From Plantago major (taxonomy: Eukaryota; Streptophyta; Magnoliopsida; Lamiales; Plantaginaceae), in contig JAIFAC010000194.1 in assembly GCA_026545765.1 (NCBI GenBank), positions 1 through 64,000 on the forward strand: a DNA stretch of 64,000 nucleotides, read 5' to 3'. The translations under genes were made by a program, and so were the position numbers. This document shows positions 1-11,614 of this stretch, in pieces. Each line of letters begins with the position of its first letter. Position 1 is the stretch's first letter. A model generated the notes under the pieces. The model was not told the DNA's origin and ran no database searches. It worked only from the letters and a program-made list of their open reading frames with translations.

Positions 1-720
1 GAGATAGAGGATTGGCTGCTGGTGTTGGTGAGCCGTTAAGTTTGAAGTGAATGACGATGCAATTGAGTTTTGTCTTTGCAATGTGATGGGATGCTCGGTG
101 GCGTTAAATGCTCTTGAAATATCCCAACCACAGCTTATGCCAATTAGGATCCAAAAATGTTGATTCGCTTTGGTTACTTTGAGCGATGTGAAGGAAGCAT
201 TGCAGTGCAAACATTTGGCTTATGATAGAGCGAGGAGCACTACAACCTAATAAGCGCCTCCACAAGTCTATCCGAGGAAGTGATGCCAATGTTTGATTTA
301 TTGGCTTGCCAGGATGCTCAAGGAGGTGAACAGCCTTTATACATAGCCGTCCACTTGTAAGATGTGCGAGTGAAGATGTTGGTTTATTGACCCAACTGCT
401 CTGTACAGGCTGTTGCATGTTACCAAGCTTGTCATTTTATCGGATGCCTGAATGCAACACGATCCTTGCACAGTGTAAGTTGCATACTTGGCTTTAGCTC
501 CCAAGTCTGTGCGGTTTACAAAGGCGCTTGGGGCTGCACAGCATGTGGTGAGGGAATCAGGTGGGCAGAATGAGGCAGTACCTTTACATTTGAGGAATGC
601 TCTGACTAAGCTAATGAAGGACCTTGGGTATGGAAAGGTTATATCTATATCTAGATGATCCTGACACGCCTCAGTCAAATGTTGCCTAATTCGCTTCAGA
701 ATCACAATTTTTGTCTGGCC
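1..720 (+). pseudogene. WRNIP1/RarA-type AAA+ ATPase, 3' part, decayed
   Basis: Read in shifting plus-strand frames, this stretch gives the C-terminal half of the replication-fork ATPase family WRNIP1/MGS1/RarA. Recognisable blocks in order are DRGLAAGVGEPLS (about 7-45), VALNALEIS (about 97-123), the region around KEALQCKH (about 190), SVRFTKALGAAQHVVRES and VPLHLRNALTKLMKDLGYGK (about 500-640). The frame breaks several times, for example in the AYDRAGEEHYNL-equivalent block near 220-255 and after SDAN near 285, and stops occur in each frame. The blocks follow one another without obvious intron-sized gaps, so an intron-less retrocopy is possible. The gene starts outside the window. Functional protein is not expected. 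Identification is from remembered family sequence. Confidence 0.78.
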
Positions 721-1440
721 GGAATGAATTCTGGTATTTACTTTTGGTGGCCTTTTGCTATGCCATAAGATAACATGGGATGCTAGTTTTGTTTTGCCAT
801 GATCATCCCAATAATCGATTTTATGATAGTCGGCATTCATCTGCAGCATCTTCCTGACTGTACTGTGGCATTTGAATGTTGCTTATTGTAGAAATGCAAA
901 GGTTTATACCACTCGTTATTCAGTTTCGGTTTTGTTTTAAAGAGAGAACTTACTTTATTTGCACAATACATGTAACTCTGACATCCTGATGAACGTTGAA
1001 CTGGGGACCTTACTGTTTAATTTGAGCAGAGAAACTGGCCTGCAGAATTTTCGATCGACCCTAGTGGCACCCCCCACTGTAGCCAGGGCTCCTACCACTG
1101 GCTGGCCTCCTACGAAAACAGTACTGTGGGTTCAAATAACGGAAAGGTTCTACAAATTACATTCTCAATAATCAGAAATATCAAAAGGATGAACTTTCCA
1201 TTGGAATGGCTTGATCATTTATGTAAAAGTTGTAGAAACTATACGCGGAATTTGGTTGGGACAGTCGCCCCACCCGCACCCCCTATTTCCATGGTACTGA
1301 GGAATACAGCATGCTGAAATACACCTATTGCTACTTTTCTTTCAATCCTCGTCTCAATCAGCAATTCACCCTGTTCTCAGGTTGTCTTCGTTTCTTGATA
1401 AATTGGTGTTCTTAACATCCTGATACTAATACTCTACATA
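721..1440. other. no gene recognised between the WRNIP1 and HAC remains
   Basis: No conserved coding block, RNA gene or repeat was seen. It may hold the 3' untranslated remains of both neighbouring pseudogenes. Confidence 0.5.
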
Positions 1441-3823
1441 CAAATGTGTCCGTGTCACGATGAATTGATGCTGAACCTCTGCAACACGCTGTCTCATCAT
1501 CTCATTTACAGCAGCCCTTCTACGGGAATCATACTTCTGTTCAAGACGTCTCATATGCTCCTTCAAGTCTCTGTAGCAAACATGATGAAAGATTAATATG
1601 TACATTAGTACATAAGCCACTCGACATGTCATTACTCATTCTTCGTCTTTAAGGAATATTCTCAGACATTACCTATACCTCGCCTTTCAAGGGGTTTCTC
1701 AGACATAAATGGAGAGACCGGACAGCTCATTGAAGTAAAGATGTTTTCGAAACAAACCTGCAACGGGGGACACTGCATGAAGATTCTTTGCATGCTCGAG
1801 CATGGAGCTGAAAGAAATACCACATTTTCCGCACATCAGACATCCTCCAGACACACGCATTTTGCACTTCATACCGTGGCGAAGAGTCCCTTCACTTTGT
1901 GACAATCTGGGTATTGGCACCAGCAGAACGACAACAAGATACATGCACAAGAAGCTCAAGCATTTTCTTCAGCTGCAACACCGAATAAATCCTTATTGAA
2001 TTTATGTAATTATAACACTATTGTAAAAATATTCAAGCTTTTAATGAACAAGAATGAAAGCTCTATGCATTTCTAAAGCCCAAGCAACCCTGCAAAATTC
2101 ATTTTCCAAATCTGATTCCCCTACAAAAGGGCTTGTTACCTGCATAAAACGTAACTCCCGAGCTTCTTTATTTTGCATAACGGTCATTGATGGATTAGTT
2201 AATTCGTGGGATGGTAGACTGAGCCTTGCTGATAACAAGCATTGCAGATATCAAATTTGGGCATATCTCACAGTGCCAACCTTTCCCAGTCTCTATATCA
2301 AGGGCACACACTTTGCACGTTACCTTTCCCAGTCTCTATATCAAGGGCACACACTTTGCATGCTACTACGAAAACTGGGGCACTTGGGTTGTGAAGATGG
2401 TGGAGGATCATCATCGAGGAATACTTTGCTCGATTTAAGAGTATCATACTGATAGTGATTTCCTTGACAAAGACTAATAAATGCATGTCTGGTCTCAAAA
2501 AACTCACTCTCAGGAATGTCATCTTTATCTGTGGTATCATCATGGACACCAGTAATTGTAACCTTCATGTTTAGAACTTAAATGAATGGTGAATAGAAAC
2601 ATTCCAAGAGCACATGTTAGCCAGCATGTCTCAAGTTTAAGGAGTTACAGGATAAAGCTCATGCTTGTCATTCTGGTGTATAGGATGTCTCTCTCTGTCC
2701 TCAAGTTTTCGCTCAGCTTCATAGCACCTGAAATAAATAAGAAAAGGCACAATAATCCTTACTTGAGAAGAACATCGATCCAAAGAAGATTAATTTAACT
2801 AAAGGTGAAGATGGGCATAATCCTTACATGTCACATAGTCCTAATTGTTTGCAGAGTCCGCATACCCAACGATTTCCAGACAGCATTGACTTGCAGCAGT
2901 GTGTGCAGGCATGCTGCAAGTGGACCACTATAAAATCTTCCTTCACTTGAGATATTGTTTCACCAAGCTACAATCACATGAATAAACTACGCCAGGGACT
3001 GTAAGAAATCGTGGAGCATGTTAGGGAAAAATTACTATGTGCATCAACATCAAATCCTTTGATTCGCTCCAAGAAAGATCAGTTTTCCTGAAGCCTTGAG
3101 CGCTCGTGTTATGGCAGTCTTTTTCATCAGCCCCTTCTTACTGTGTTTTGCCCCATATTCTTCTTCTTGCAGTTGAAAGATTATATCTTCCGCAGAACTA
3201 GGCCAGTAATCTCCACCAAAGTATGGCAACCTGGCAGCAGTTAGTTTTGCTCTACATTCGCCGGTAGAAACATAGAAATGGTCATACAGATTAGTTAGCT
3301 CAACTACAATATTTTCTTTCACAGCTTTGCGCAACATGGCCAAGAACCTGTGTTATGTATACAATACAGAACAAAGAATGTGTCAATTAGCACATAATTA
3401 GAGTAGGTAGAAGAATCAACTGATCACCTAGCTATCGGCCTCACCAGTCCTGAGGTCTATCAAATGGTATCTTTTGAAATTTGGGGTCACAATACATAAT
3501 GTATTCTTCACCTTTCAATGGAGGGCAAGCCCATATAGCAGCTTGCGAAACCTCTCATTTTGCAACATTCTAAGTATCCTATCTGCAATACCTACAGGAC
3601 CAGTATCAAGGATGTAAAAAGAATCTTGCTTATCAACCACGAGTATCTGCAATATATTTAGGGGCTAAGAAACGCACCAATATTTCATGGTACACAAATG
3701 TACAAAGTTCCTCTCCTGTCACTGCTCTGATCTCTGGTTGAAAATACGAAACAATTTCAAGGGAAGAGATGCGGACACGTTTATGGTTTGGATGCTCACT
3801 ATCAGATCCAAATTCTTCGATGC
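1441..3823 (-). pseudogene. decayed HAC (p300/CBP-like) histone acetyltransferase, 3' half
   Basis: Minus-strand exon remnants match, in order, the intact HAC gene at 22.7-36.9 kb. They are the terminal exon (about 1475-1573, [19 protein letters not shown]; normal stop lost), TAZ2 zinc finger (about 1757-1976), ZZ exon (about 2133-2563), the [13 protein letters not shown] exon (about 2655-2728), a cysteine-rich exon (about 2846-2970), the [18 protein letters not shown] exon (3041-3338), the next HAT exon (about 3430-3590) and part of the core HAT exon (about 3680-3823). The ZZ exon carries a 43-bp-spaced tandem duplication, and the TAZ2 and ZZ exons are frameshifted. At 3823 the core HAT exon stops abruptly at retrotransposon sequence and resumes at 11615. 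It is probably a partial tandem duplicate of the neighbouring HAC gene. Confidence 0.9.
2279..2360. repeat. 39-bp tandem duplication inside the decayed ZZ exon
   Basis: Positions 2279-2317 and 2322-2360 are identical (starting acctttcccagtctctata). The repeat period is 43 bp, not a multiple of three, so it shifts the frame of the ZZ exon. The intact HAC gene has a single copy of this segment (about 23894-23930). Confidence 0.9.
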
Positions 3824-4410
3824 AAATACACGATGTAGTACTTCGCTCCGCATGGCACTTCGTGACTGCCCTAATTCAATTAATTAAGGATCATCACAAG
3901 CATGATAGGTTAGTTCTCTAGAGGTGGCCCCTACGGACTCGAGTGGTGGCTCCCACCGCAACACGCTGATGTAGCACTGCCCGCATGGCACTTAGCCATC
4001 ACTCCTAATTCAATTTAAGGATCATCACAAGCATGATAGGTTAGTCCTCTAGAGGTGGCCTCACGGACTCGAGAGGTGGCTCCCACCGCAACACGCCGAT
4101 GTAGCACTCCGCATGGCACTTAGCGACGCCTCTAATTCAATTTAAGGATCATCACAAACATGATAGATTAGTCCTCTAGAGGTGGCCCCACGGACTCGAA
4201 AGTGGTGGCTCCCACCGCAACACGCTGATGTAGCACTGGCCCGCATGGCACTTAGCGACTGCCCTAATTCAATTTAAGGATCATCACAAGCATGATAGGT
4301 TAGTTCTCTAGAGGTGGCCCCTACGGACTCGAGTGGTGGCTCCCACCGCAAATACGCGATGTAGCACTTCGCTCCGCATGGCACTTAGCGAACGCCTAAT
4401 TCAATTTAAT
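3824..4410. repeat. LTR tandem array, about 120-bp units (about five)
   Basis: Each unit contains aattcaatttaaggatcatc, tgataggttagtcctctag, a gaggtggccc..acggactcgag block and caccgcaacacgctgatgta followed by gcccgcatggcac. Units differ by small indels. Confidence 0.92.
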
Positions 4411-4414
4411 GACT

Positions 4415-4505
4415 CTTTTACGGTTGCCACCCTCGTCTCAATCTCTTTACGCGAGGTTGTCACCTCGTCTAATCTCTTTTTAGCGAGGTTGTCACCCTCG
4501 CTATT
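4415..4505. repeat. short GC-rich LTR repeats, about 33 bp
   Basis: Repeats of the type gcgaggttgtcacctcgtc..aatctcttt directly follow the 120-bp array. Each holds the short dyad gaggt..acctc. Confidence 0.8.
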
Positions 4506-6345
4506 ATTATGATTCTTATTTTCGCTACTATAACTTATTTTCCTCCATCATGTTTTAGATGTGTTATCGATATATAAAATTATTGAAATGTGTTGTTAGA
4601 GGTGCGACGATCAAATCATCTCCACGCACAATTCCCTTTTTCCCTTAAGGAAGGTTAACCTCTAGGGTCGAATCCATTCCAAAAGATTTATTACTTATCT
4701 TAAGTCATTTATAATTTTTTTTTTTAATTAGGTCCTTGAAGTTATCCGTGCGATAAACTTCAATTCAAGTTCGCTTTTTAATCTTCCGATTCGCAAATTT
4801 TTACTAGTCTCTACTTATAAAATACATTTTGGTGGTCAAACATAGTTAATATGGTGTTTATCAGTTTTTTTTTACAATAGATGATTGAATTTTCTATTCA
4901 AAACATACTTTTGAGTCTAAAACACATTTATAGACTGTCAATTAGGAATTTTCTACCTAAATTGCTCATGCAGTGCGCAATGATGGGAAAATATTCATAA
5001 AATATTCTATACCACTCCAAATTCATGATTCTTATTTGAAAATGTATAAATCTCATGTCTCTCTCATTTAACAGAGTCTAAGGCCGATTTGATCATGTTA
5101 TAGATGAATAATTGGGGTTTTACTAACAGTACCCTGTTCTGTCAACATTTCAAATGTTGAATATTTCGCGAATTTTAATTGATTCATTAAATGTCATTTT
5201 AACCTAATTCCAAATCTCAGAGATGCAAGATAATGTTTTACATGTCTAGTTAAATTCGCAACTACAACAAAAGAATGAAACTATTTATTTTGTATTTTAC
5301 AAAACAGGCAGATTGCTTACGTGATTTGGGGATTTTCAAGATTTGAGCTTATTCTACTTCAAAATCAACATGAAATCCATTAGATAACTTACCCAATTGA
5401 TTGTGAGGCCATATTACTCACTTATTTTAGTTTGTAAGGAAGAATCATCAAAATTTCATCAAGAACATGTGCATGCATCAAGATTAAAAACTAGTTTTAG
5501 AAGAACATTTTAACTCACCTTAACACTTTTCTTCTTAGAGTTTTGGATCAATTCCTTCTCCACTTTGAAATTGACTTGACAAATTGTGTTCCTTTTTACT
5601 TCTTTGTTGTAGCTTGATCATGAATTGAGATGTGTCATTATCTTTCTCAAGTTGAGAGGATAAGGAATATGTATTTGCATGTGAAAAAATGGTGAAGGAT
5701 AAATGGAGATGTGAAGCTTGAAGGAGTTTGGCTATGGAGGTTGTTAATGGAGGTTGAAGAAGGAGAGAGTGAAAGAGGAAGAAGATGGTGTTCACTTAGT
5801 TATTGTGTATAATGGATTAGATTGTGGGAATATACTTGTATGTATACAAGTATGTCTATACTACTTGTAGGTAGAGAGTAGTTACCTAATTACAATGGAT
5901 TTTAGATTGGCTATAGTAAACATGTCATGTGTTACATGACCATTTACTAGTTAGTTATTTTGTTGTGCACATGTGGTCTAATATCATTATACATTGGACA
6001 ATTATAATGTTCGATTCGAGTGTTGATTTGAAAGCTTGGTTTAAATGGACTTTTGTTTCTTTACATTTTTTGGATTTTCGATTTAGTCATTTTGATACCG
6101 TGAAATCGTCACTTAGTTTAAGAATCACTCGGTTAAACATAAGATGGTTGAGAAGGAGTGTAATTTTATTACCTCGACCCGAGGTACTTCGACTCTTCGT
6201 GGTGTTCTTCATCGGACATTCCATTAAATATGCATAAACAACTAATTTTGTAAATTAACATAAGACGATCAATTTTCTTATTCAAGCGTTTATCATACCT
6301 TTCTAACTGAGTTCATAATTTTTTTTTTTCCTCGAGGGGTCTCAC

Positions 6346-6359
6346 AATCTTCCCCCCTT
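6346..6359 (-). promoter_or_regulatory. polypurine tract of the chromovirus
   Basis: Minus strand TAAGGGGGGAAGAT immediately upstream of the 3' LTR start TGTGAGA. This is the expected plus-strand primer position and it fixes the element's orientation. Confidence 0.8.
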
Positions 6360-6384
6360 AAGAGAATTTGGTCCCCAAATTCAC

Positions 6385-6490
6385 TCGTTGAACGACTCTG
6401 GACAATTCTTCCTCCTTTTGTCTTCTATTTCCCACGTTCTCGTCCCCTGCCACAATGGTGCTTCGATAAGACCTCTACTAATATGCATCA
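6385..6490 (-). pseudogene. chromodomain remnant of the chromovirus integrase end
   Basis: Minus-strand translation gives TWEIEDKRRKNCPESFNE after a WQGTR-type segment. This resembles the chromodomain end (ATWE..E..MR..YPELF) found at the integrase C-terminus of plant chromoviruses. NLGTKFS follows in another frame just before the purine tract. Confidence 0.65.
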
Positions 6491-6839
6491 ATATTTTTCT
6501 CATCCCTTATATGGATGTAACATTGTATATCCACAGGTTCTCGAGCCATTCTGGAAAGATCAACGTCGGTGTCGTGGCCAACCGTCGTTACATTTACTTA
6601 ACTTGTCTCACTCATACCATCCAGTTTAAATCTTATTTCATTATGTGGGATCCAAAAGAGAGTCTCAAAATATCATAGTAGTGTTGGATGGGGCTTCGAT
6701 ATTGCTCGGTTAGACCTAAGAAGCTTGAGATCCTATTACTATCTCCGATATCTTCCCCTCTAGAAAATCATGTACTTTTGAGATGTCCACTGCTATCACT
6801 TCCTCGTATATATATTGTCTGGTGAAGGCCATTTGATTC

Positions 6840-7265
6840 AATCAAAATACGTACTTATTGAACTTCGCGTACAATCCTTGTAGGACTTCTAGTTGTTGTC
6901 GCAGGTGTGCATGCTGTTCGCTAGTGCTTTTGAGTAGACCAGGGTATCATTAATGATTAAATCTACCTAGTGGTCGAGGTACAATTAAAACACGTTGCAC
7001 GTCTGGTCCATAAATTCATGCGGCACATTCATCACCAAAAGAGCATAACCTCGAGTTTGTAGCTATCATAGCGGATCCAAAGCGACTTCGAGACTTCGCT
7101 TTTTTCTCAGAGCGGATGAAGCCCTTGTTACAGTCAAGTATGGAAAACATTCTAGCCCCTCGAGGTCGTCGATGACTCTATTCGCTGATAAACCTTACCT
7201 ATTCTTGATAGTCACCTTGTTCAATTTTAGGTAGTCTACCTCACAAATTAAAGATCACATCATTT
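6840..7265 (-). pseudogene. reverse transcriptase remnant of the chromovirus
   Basis: Minus-strand fragments VDYLKLNKVTIKNRYGLSAN, VIDDLEGARMFSILDCNKGF, VPHEFMDQTCNVF and LIINDTLVYSKALANSMHTC follow the Ty3/gypsy RT order. The catalytic YIDD/FIDD position reads IIND, and stops interrupt the frame. It is non-functional. Confidence 0.75.
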
Positions 7266-8023
7266 TCCTTCCTAACAACACGGGTGATCCCCGGGAATTC
7301 GCTTCGTAACTGGTAGTTCCCGTATGCTTTCGATGGTCATTTCACCTTGGCCTTGATGGGTGGTGCATGTCGGCTCCTTGGAGATACATCACTAATTCAA
7401 TTACGATCGATACTTGTCCGAGGGTACTTCATACGCTGGACGTGTTGGTCTAATAAACCATGTATTTATAAGTACCTTTTATCCATTCCCTAATATTAGA
7501 AAAGTTCTAGTCATCTCACTTCCAACTATACATCCTTGTTACCCCGATTTTAAAACGACACTCTTCTCATGGCAGTCAACACGAGCGGAATTTATTCCAA
7601 CCAAATCCTTCCTGTGATTATGTCGATCCGCAAGGCCCGTAGTTCCATGAGGTTAGATATGGTACTATCCTACTTTACGATAACAAGTAAGGTTGATGGT
7701 TAGGTTGCAGAATTAGAGTTGGGAGACAAAATTGACGTGGTTCTAATATCAGTACTAATGTTTACAGTTCGTGAAAATAACTGGGAAATGACAAAAGAGT
7801 TGGTTCTAGTTTTGCTTGGTTATTTTTGTGGGTCGTTACTGAAGTTCTTATGGATATCGTGCAAGCCTCACGGTCCAGCTTCTAATCCTCATTCGGTCCT
7901 AACAAGTATTTGTATGTTTAACATATTTATTGTTTTTTATCACAAGTTATTTTTATTTAGTAATATATCTTTTTTTTAATTGATTACAATCGTTATTATG
8001 GTTGTTTGTTGCCGTACACCATT

Positions 8024-8073
8024 TCTATTATTATTATTATTATTATTATTGTTATTATTATTATTATTATTTC
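8024..8073. repeat. (ATT)n microsatellite
   Basis: Roughly 16 trinucleotide units with one gtt interruption, in the retrotransposon interior. Confidence 0.95.
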
Positions 8074-8177
8074 CAAAACTTTTTATTTGTATTTGATACT
8101 ATCGGTTCATGGTTATCATATATACATCGGTACGCATGTGAGGATCATATCTCGTGTAGCCTTGGCCATTACCTCAA

Positions 8178-8188
8178 GCTCGATACCA
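8178..8188 (-). promoter_or_regulatory. primer-binding site of the chromovirus (tRNA-iMet type)
   Basis: Minus strand TGGTATCGAGC, two bases inside the 5' LTR, close to the plant initiator-tRNA complement TGGTATCAGAGC. Confidence 0.7.
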
Positions 8189-8779
8189 CTTGTAACACCC
8201 CGGATTTTCCAGAGATGATACTATGCATATAAGTAACATTACAACTGATAATATACATAAAATGGAGTATCAAATACAAAATTCGAAGAAGTTAACATAC
8301 AATACATCTCGTTGTATGATACGATAAACCCATTGCACCAGTAATTACGATAAGGTAGACTTCTCGATTTATCAGCGGAAGCTTCTTCTTCCGTTCACTG
8401 ATCCTCACTCGATGGCACACCACCAATTCCACCGCAAACCGGTTCGTCTGAAATATTTTAGAAAAATGGGGTGAGCTAAACGAGCCCATTGGGTAACAGG
8501 GTGGGGTCTTTATTTTAAGAAAAAGTTTGATTTGTTTGATCATAAGTGATGCATATGTATTAAACGTGTTTCAAGATATCAACCGTTAAAATTTGTTAGA
8601 TGGACCAAAATCCTAAATGCACATTGTGCGTTATCAAACTCATATCTTGTTATAAACTTTAGTTGTTTCAATTATAAATATCGATTCTTTCATAGTACTT
8701 CTTGTCATCTTATTGATTTAACATCTTGACGGAGTTTTATTCCAACAATATATATTTAGTTATTGCATTCATTATGGTC

Positions 8780-9640
8780 ACCCTCAGAGTGGCCCTACGG
8801 ACTCTAGAGGTGGCTCCTCGCAAATACACGATGTAGTACTGGCCCGCACGGCACTTCGCCACGCCTAATTCAATTAATTAAGGATCATCACAAGCATGAT
8901 AGGTTAGTTCTCAGAGGTGGCCCTCACGGACTTGAGAGGTGGCTCCCACCGCAAATACACGATGTAGCACTGCCCGCACGGCACTTAGCGACTACCCTAA
9001 TTCAATTTAAGGATCATCACAAGCATGATAGGTTAGTCCTCAGAGGTGGCCCTCACGGACTCGAGAGGTGGCTCCCACCGCAACACGCTGATGTAGCACT
9101 TCGCCCGCATGGCACTCTAACGCCCTAATTCAATTTAAGGATCATCACAAACATGATAGGTTAGTCTCTAGAGGTGGCCCTACGACTCGAATGGTGGTCC
9201 CACCGCAACACGCGATGTAGCACTCCGCATGGCACTTAGCTTAACGCCTAATTCAATTTAAGGATCATCACAAACATGATAGGTTAGTCCTCAGAGGTGG
9301 CCCCACGGACTCGAGTGGTGGCTCCCACCGCAACACGCTGATGTAGCACTTCTGCCCGCATGGCACCTAGCTAACGCCTCTAATTCAATTTAAGGATCAT
9401 CTCAAACATGATAGGTTAGTCCTCTAGAGGTGGCCCTACGGACTCGAGAGGTGGCTCCCACCGCAAATACACGATGTACCGCCCGCATGGCACTTAGCGA
9501 TCGCCTAATTCAATTTAAGGATCATCACAAACATGATAGGTTAGTCCTCTAGAGGTGGCCCCACGGACTCGAGTGGTGGCTCCCACCGCAACACGCGATG
9601 TAGCACTTCATCCGCATGACATTTAGCGATCGCCTCTAAT
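8780..9640. repeat. LTR tandem array, about 120-bp units (about seven)
   Basis: Same unit as the array at 3824-4410, with more copies. Unit number therefore differs between the two LTRs of one element. Confidence 0.92.
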
Positions 9641-9647
9641 TCAATTT

Positions 9648-9775
9648 AAGGACTCTTTTTACGAGGTTTCCACCTCGTCAATCTCTTTTACGCGAGGTTG
9701 TCACCCTCGTCAATCTCTTTACGCGAGGTTGTCACCTCGTCAATCTCTTTTTAGCGAGGTTGTCACCTCGCTTAT
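9648..9775. repeat. short GC-rich LTR repeats, second LTR
   Basis: About four units of the same 33-bp type as at 4415-4505 (cgcgaggttgtcaccctcgt and variants), again directly after the 120-bp array. There is at least one more unit here than in the other LTR. Confidence 0.8.
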
Positions 9776-11614
9776 TATTATGATTCTTATTTTCGCTACT
9801 ATAACTTATTTTCCTCCATCACGCTTTAGATGTGTTATCGATATATAAAATTATTGAAATGTGTTGTTAGAGGTGCACGATCAAATCATCTCCACGCACA
9901 ATTCCCTTTTTCCCTTAAGGAAGGTTAACCTCTAGGGTCGAATCCATTCCAAAAGATTTATTACTTATCTTAAGTCATTTATAATTTTTTTTTAAATTAG
10001 GTCCTTGAAGTTATCCGTGCGATAAACTTCGAATTCAAGTTCAGTTTTTTAATCTTCCGATTCTGGCAGCTTACTAGTCTCTACTTATAAAATACATTTT
10101 GGTGGTCAAAGATAGTTAATATGGTGTTTATCATTTTTTTTACAATAGATGATTGAATTTTCTATTCAAAACATACTTTTGAGTCTAAAACACATTTATA
10201 GACTGTCAATTAGGAATTTTCTACCTAAATTGCTCATGCAGTGCGCAATGATGGGAAAATATTCATAAAATATTCTATACCACTCCAAATATCATGATTC
10301 TTATTGGAAAATGTATAAATCTCATGTCTCTCTCATTTAACAGAGTCTAAGGCCGATTTGATCATTTTATAGATGAATAATTGGGGTTTTACTAACAGTA
10401 CCCTGTTCTGTCAACATTTCAAATGTTGAATCTTTCGCGAATTTTATTGATTCATTAAACGTCATTTTAACCTAATTCCAAATCTCAGAGATGCAAAATA
10501 ATGTTTTACATGTCTAGTTAATTTCGCAACTATAACAAAAGAATGAAACTATTTATTTTGTGTTTTACAAAAACAGGGCAGATTGCTTACGGGATTTGGG
10601 GATTTTCGAGATTTGAGCTTAGTCTACTTCAAAATCAACATGCAATCCATTAGATAACTTACCCAATTGATTGTGAGGCCATATTACTCACTTATTTTAG
10701 TTTGTAAGGAAGAATCATCAAAATTTCATCAAGAACATGTGCATGCATCAAGATTAAAAACTAGTTTTAGAAGAACATTTTAACCCACCTTAACACTTTT
10801 CTTCTTAGTGTTTTGGATCAATTCCTTCTCCACTTTGAAATTGACTTGACAAATTGTGTTCCTTTTTACTTCTTTGTTGTAGCTTGATCATGATTTGAGA
10901 TGTGTCATTATCTTTCTCAAGTTGAGATGATAAGGAATATGTATTTGCATGTGAAAAATGGTGAAGGATAAATGGAGATGTGAAGCTTGAAGGAGTTTGG
11001 CTATGGAGGTTGTTAATGGAGGTTGAAGAAGGAGAGAGTGAAAGAGGAAGAAGATGGTGTCCACTTAGTTATTGTGTATAATGGATTAGATTGTGGGAAT
11101 ATACTTGTATGTATACAAGTATGTCTATACTACTTGTAGGTAGAGAGTTACCTAATTACAATGGATTTTAGATTGGCTATAGTAAACATGTCATGTGTTA
11201 CATGACTATTTACTAGTTAGTTATTTTTTTGTGCACATGTGGTCTAATATCATTATACATTGGACAATTATAATGTTCGATTCGAGTGTTGATTTGAAAG
11301 CTTGGTTTAAATGGACTTTTGTTTCTTTACATTTTTTGGATTTTCGATTTAGTCATTTCGATACTGAAATCGCTACTTAGTTTAAGAATCACCGTTAAAC
11401 ATAAGATGGTTGAGAAGGAGTGTAATTTTATTACCTCGACCCGAGGTACTTCGACTCTTCGTGGTGTTCTTCATCGGACATTCCATTAAATATGCATAAA
11501 CAACTAATTTTGTAAATTAACATAAGACGATCAATTTTCTTATTCAAGCGTTTATCATACCTTTCTAACTGAGTTCGTAAGTTTTTTTTTTTTTTTTCCC
11601 TCGAGGGCCTCACA

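Larger units (their letters stand above)
3824..6345 (-). repeat. 3' LTR, truncated
   Basis: It aligns with 8823-11614 nearly throughout; differences are small indels and substitutions plus fewer tandem units. It starts (minus strand) TGTGAGACCCC next to the purine tract and is cut at 3824, where HAC exon sequence begins. The terminal TGTTACA end is missing. Confidence 0.88.
3824..11614 (-). mobile_element. Ty3/gypsy chromovirus LTR retrotransposon, internally deleted
   Basis: Two long direct repeats flank a short interior. On the minus strand the 5' LTR (11614 down to 8191) begins TGTGAGGCCC and ends GGGGTGTTACA. A tRNA-iMet-type primer site TGGTATCGAGC follows two bases later. The purine tract TAAGGGGGGAAGAT lies directly before the 3' LTR (6345 down to 3824). 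The interior is only about 1.85 kb and keeps decayed reverse transcriptase and chromodomain sequence, so gag, protease, RNase H and most of integrase are missing or unrecognisable. The 3' LTR lacks its last roughly 630 bp, which the 5' LTR has at 8191-8822. The element lies inside a HAC pseudogene exon. Confidence 0.88.
8191..11614 (-). repeat. 5' LTR, complete, about 3.4 kb
   Basis: Bounded by TG..CA ends (TGTGAGG at 11614, TTACA at 8191) and followed by a primer-binding site. Its first segment on the plus strand (8191-8822) has no counterpart in the other LTR. It contains the larger tandem array (about 8780-9640). Confidence 0.88.

Noticed and set aside
4430-6345. Large direct repeat considered as a segmental duplication of host DNA
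   Set aside because: TG..CA ends, primer site and purine tract at the right positions show that it is an LTR pair.
8002-8232. Open frames of repeated Tyr or Ile
   Set aside because: They are translations of the (ATT)n microsatellite plus LTR edge.
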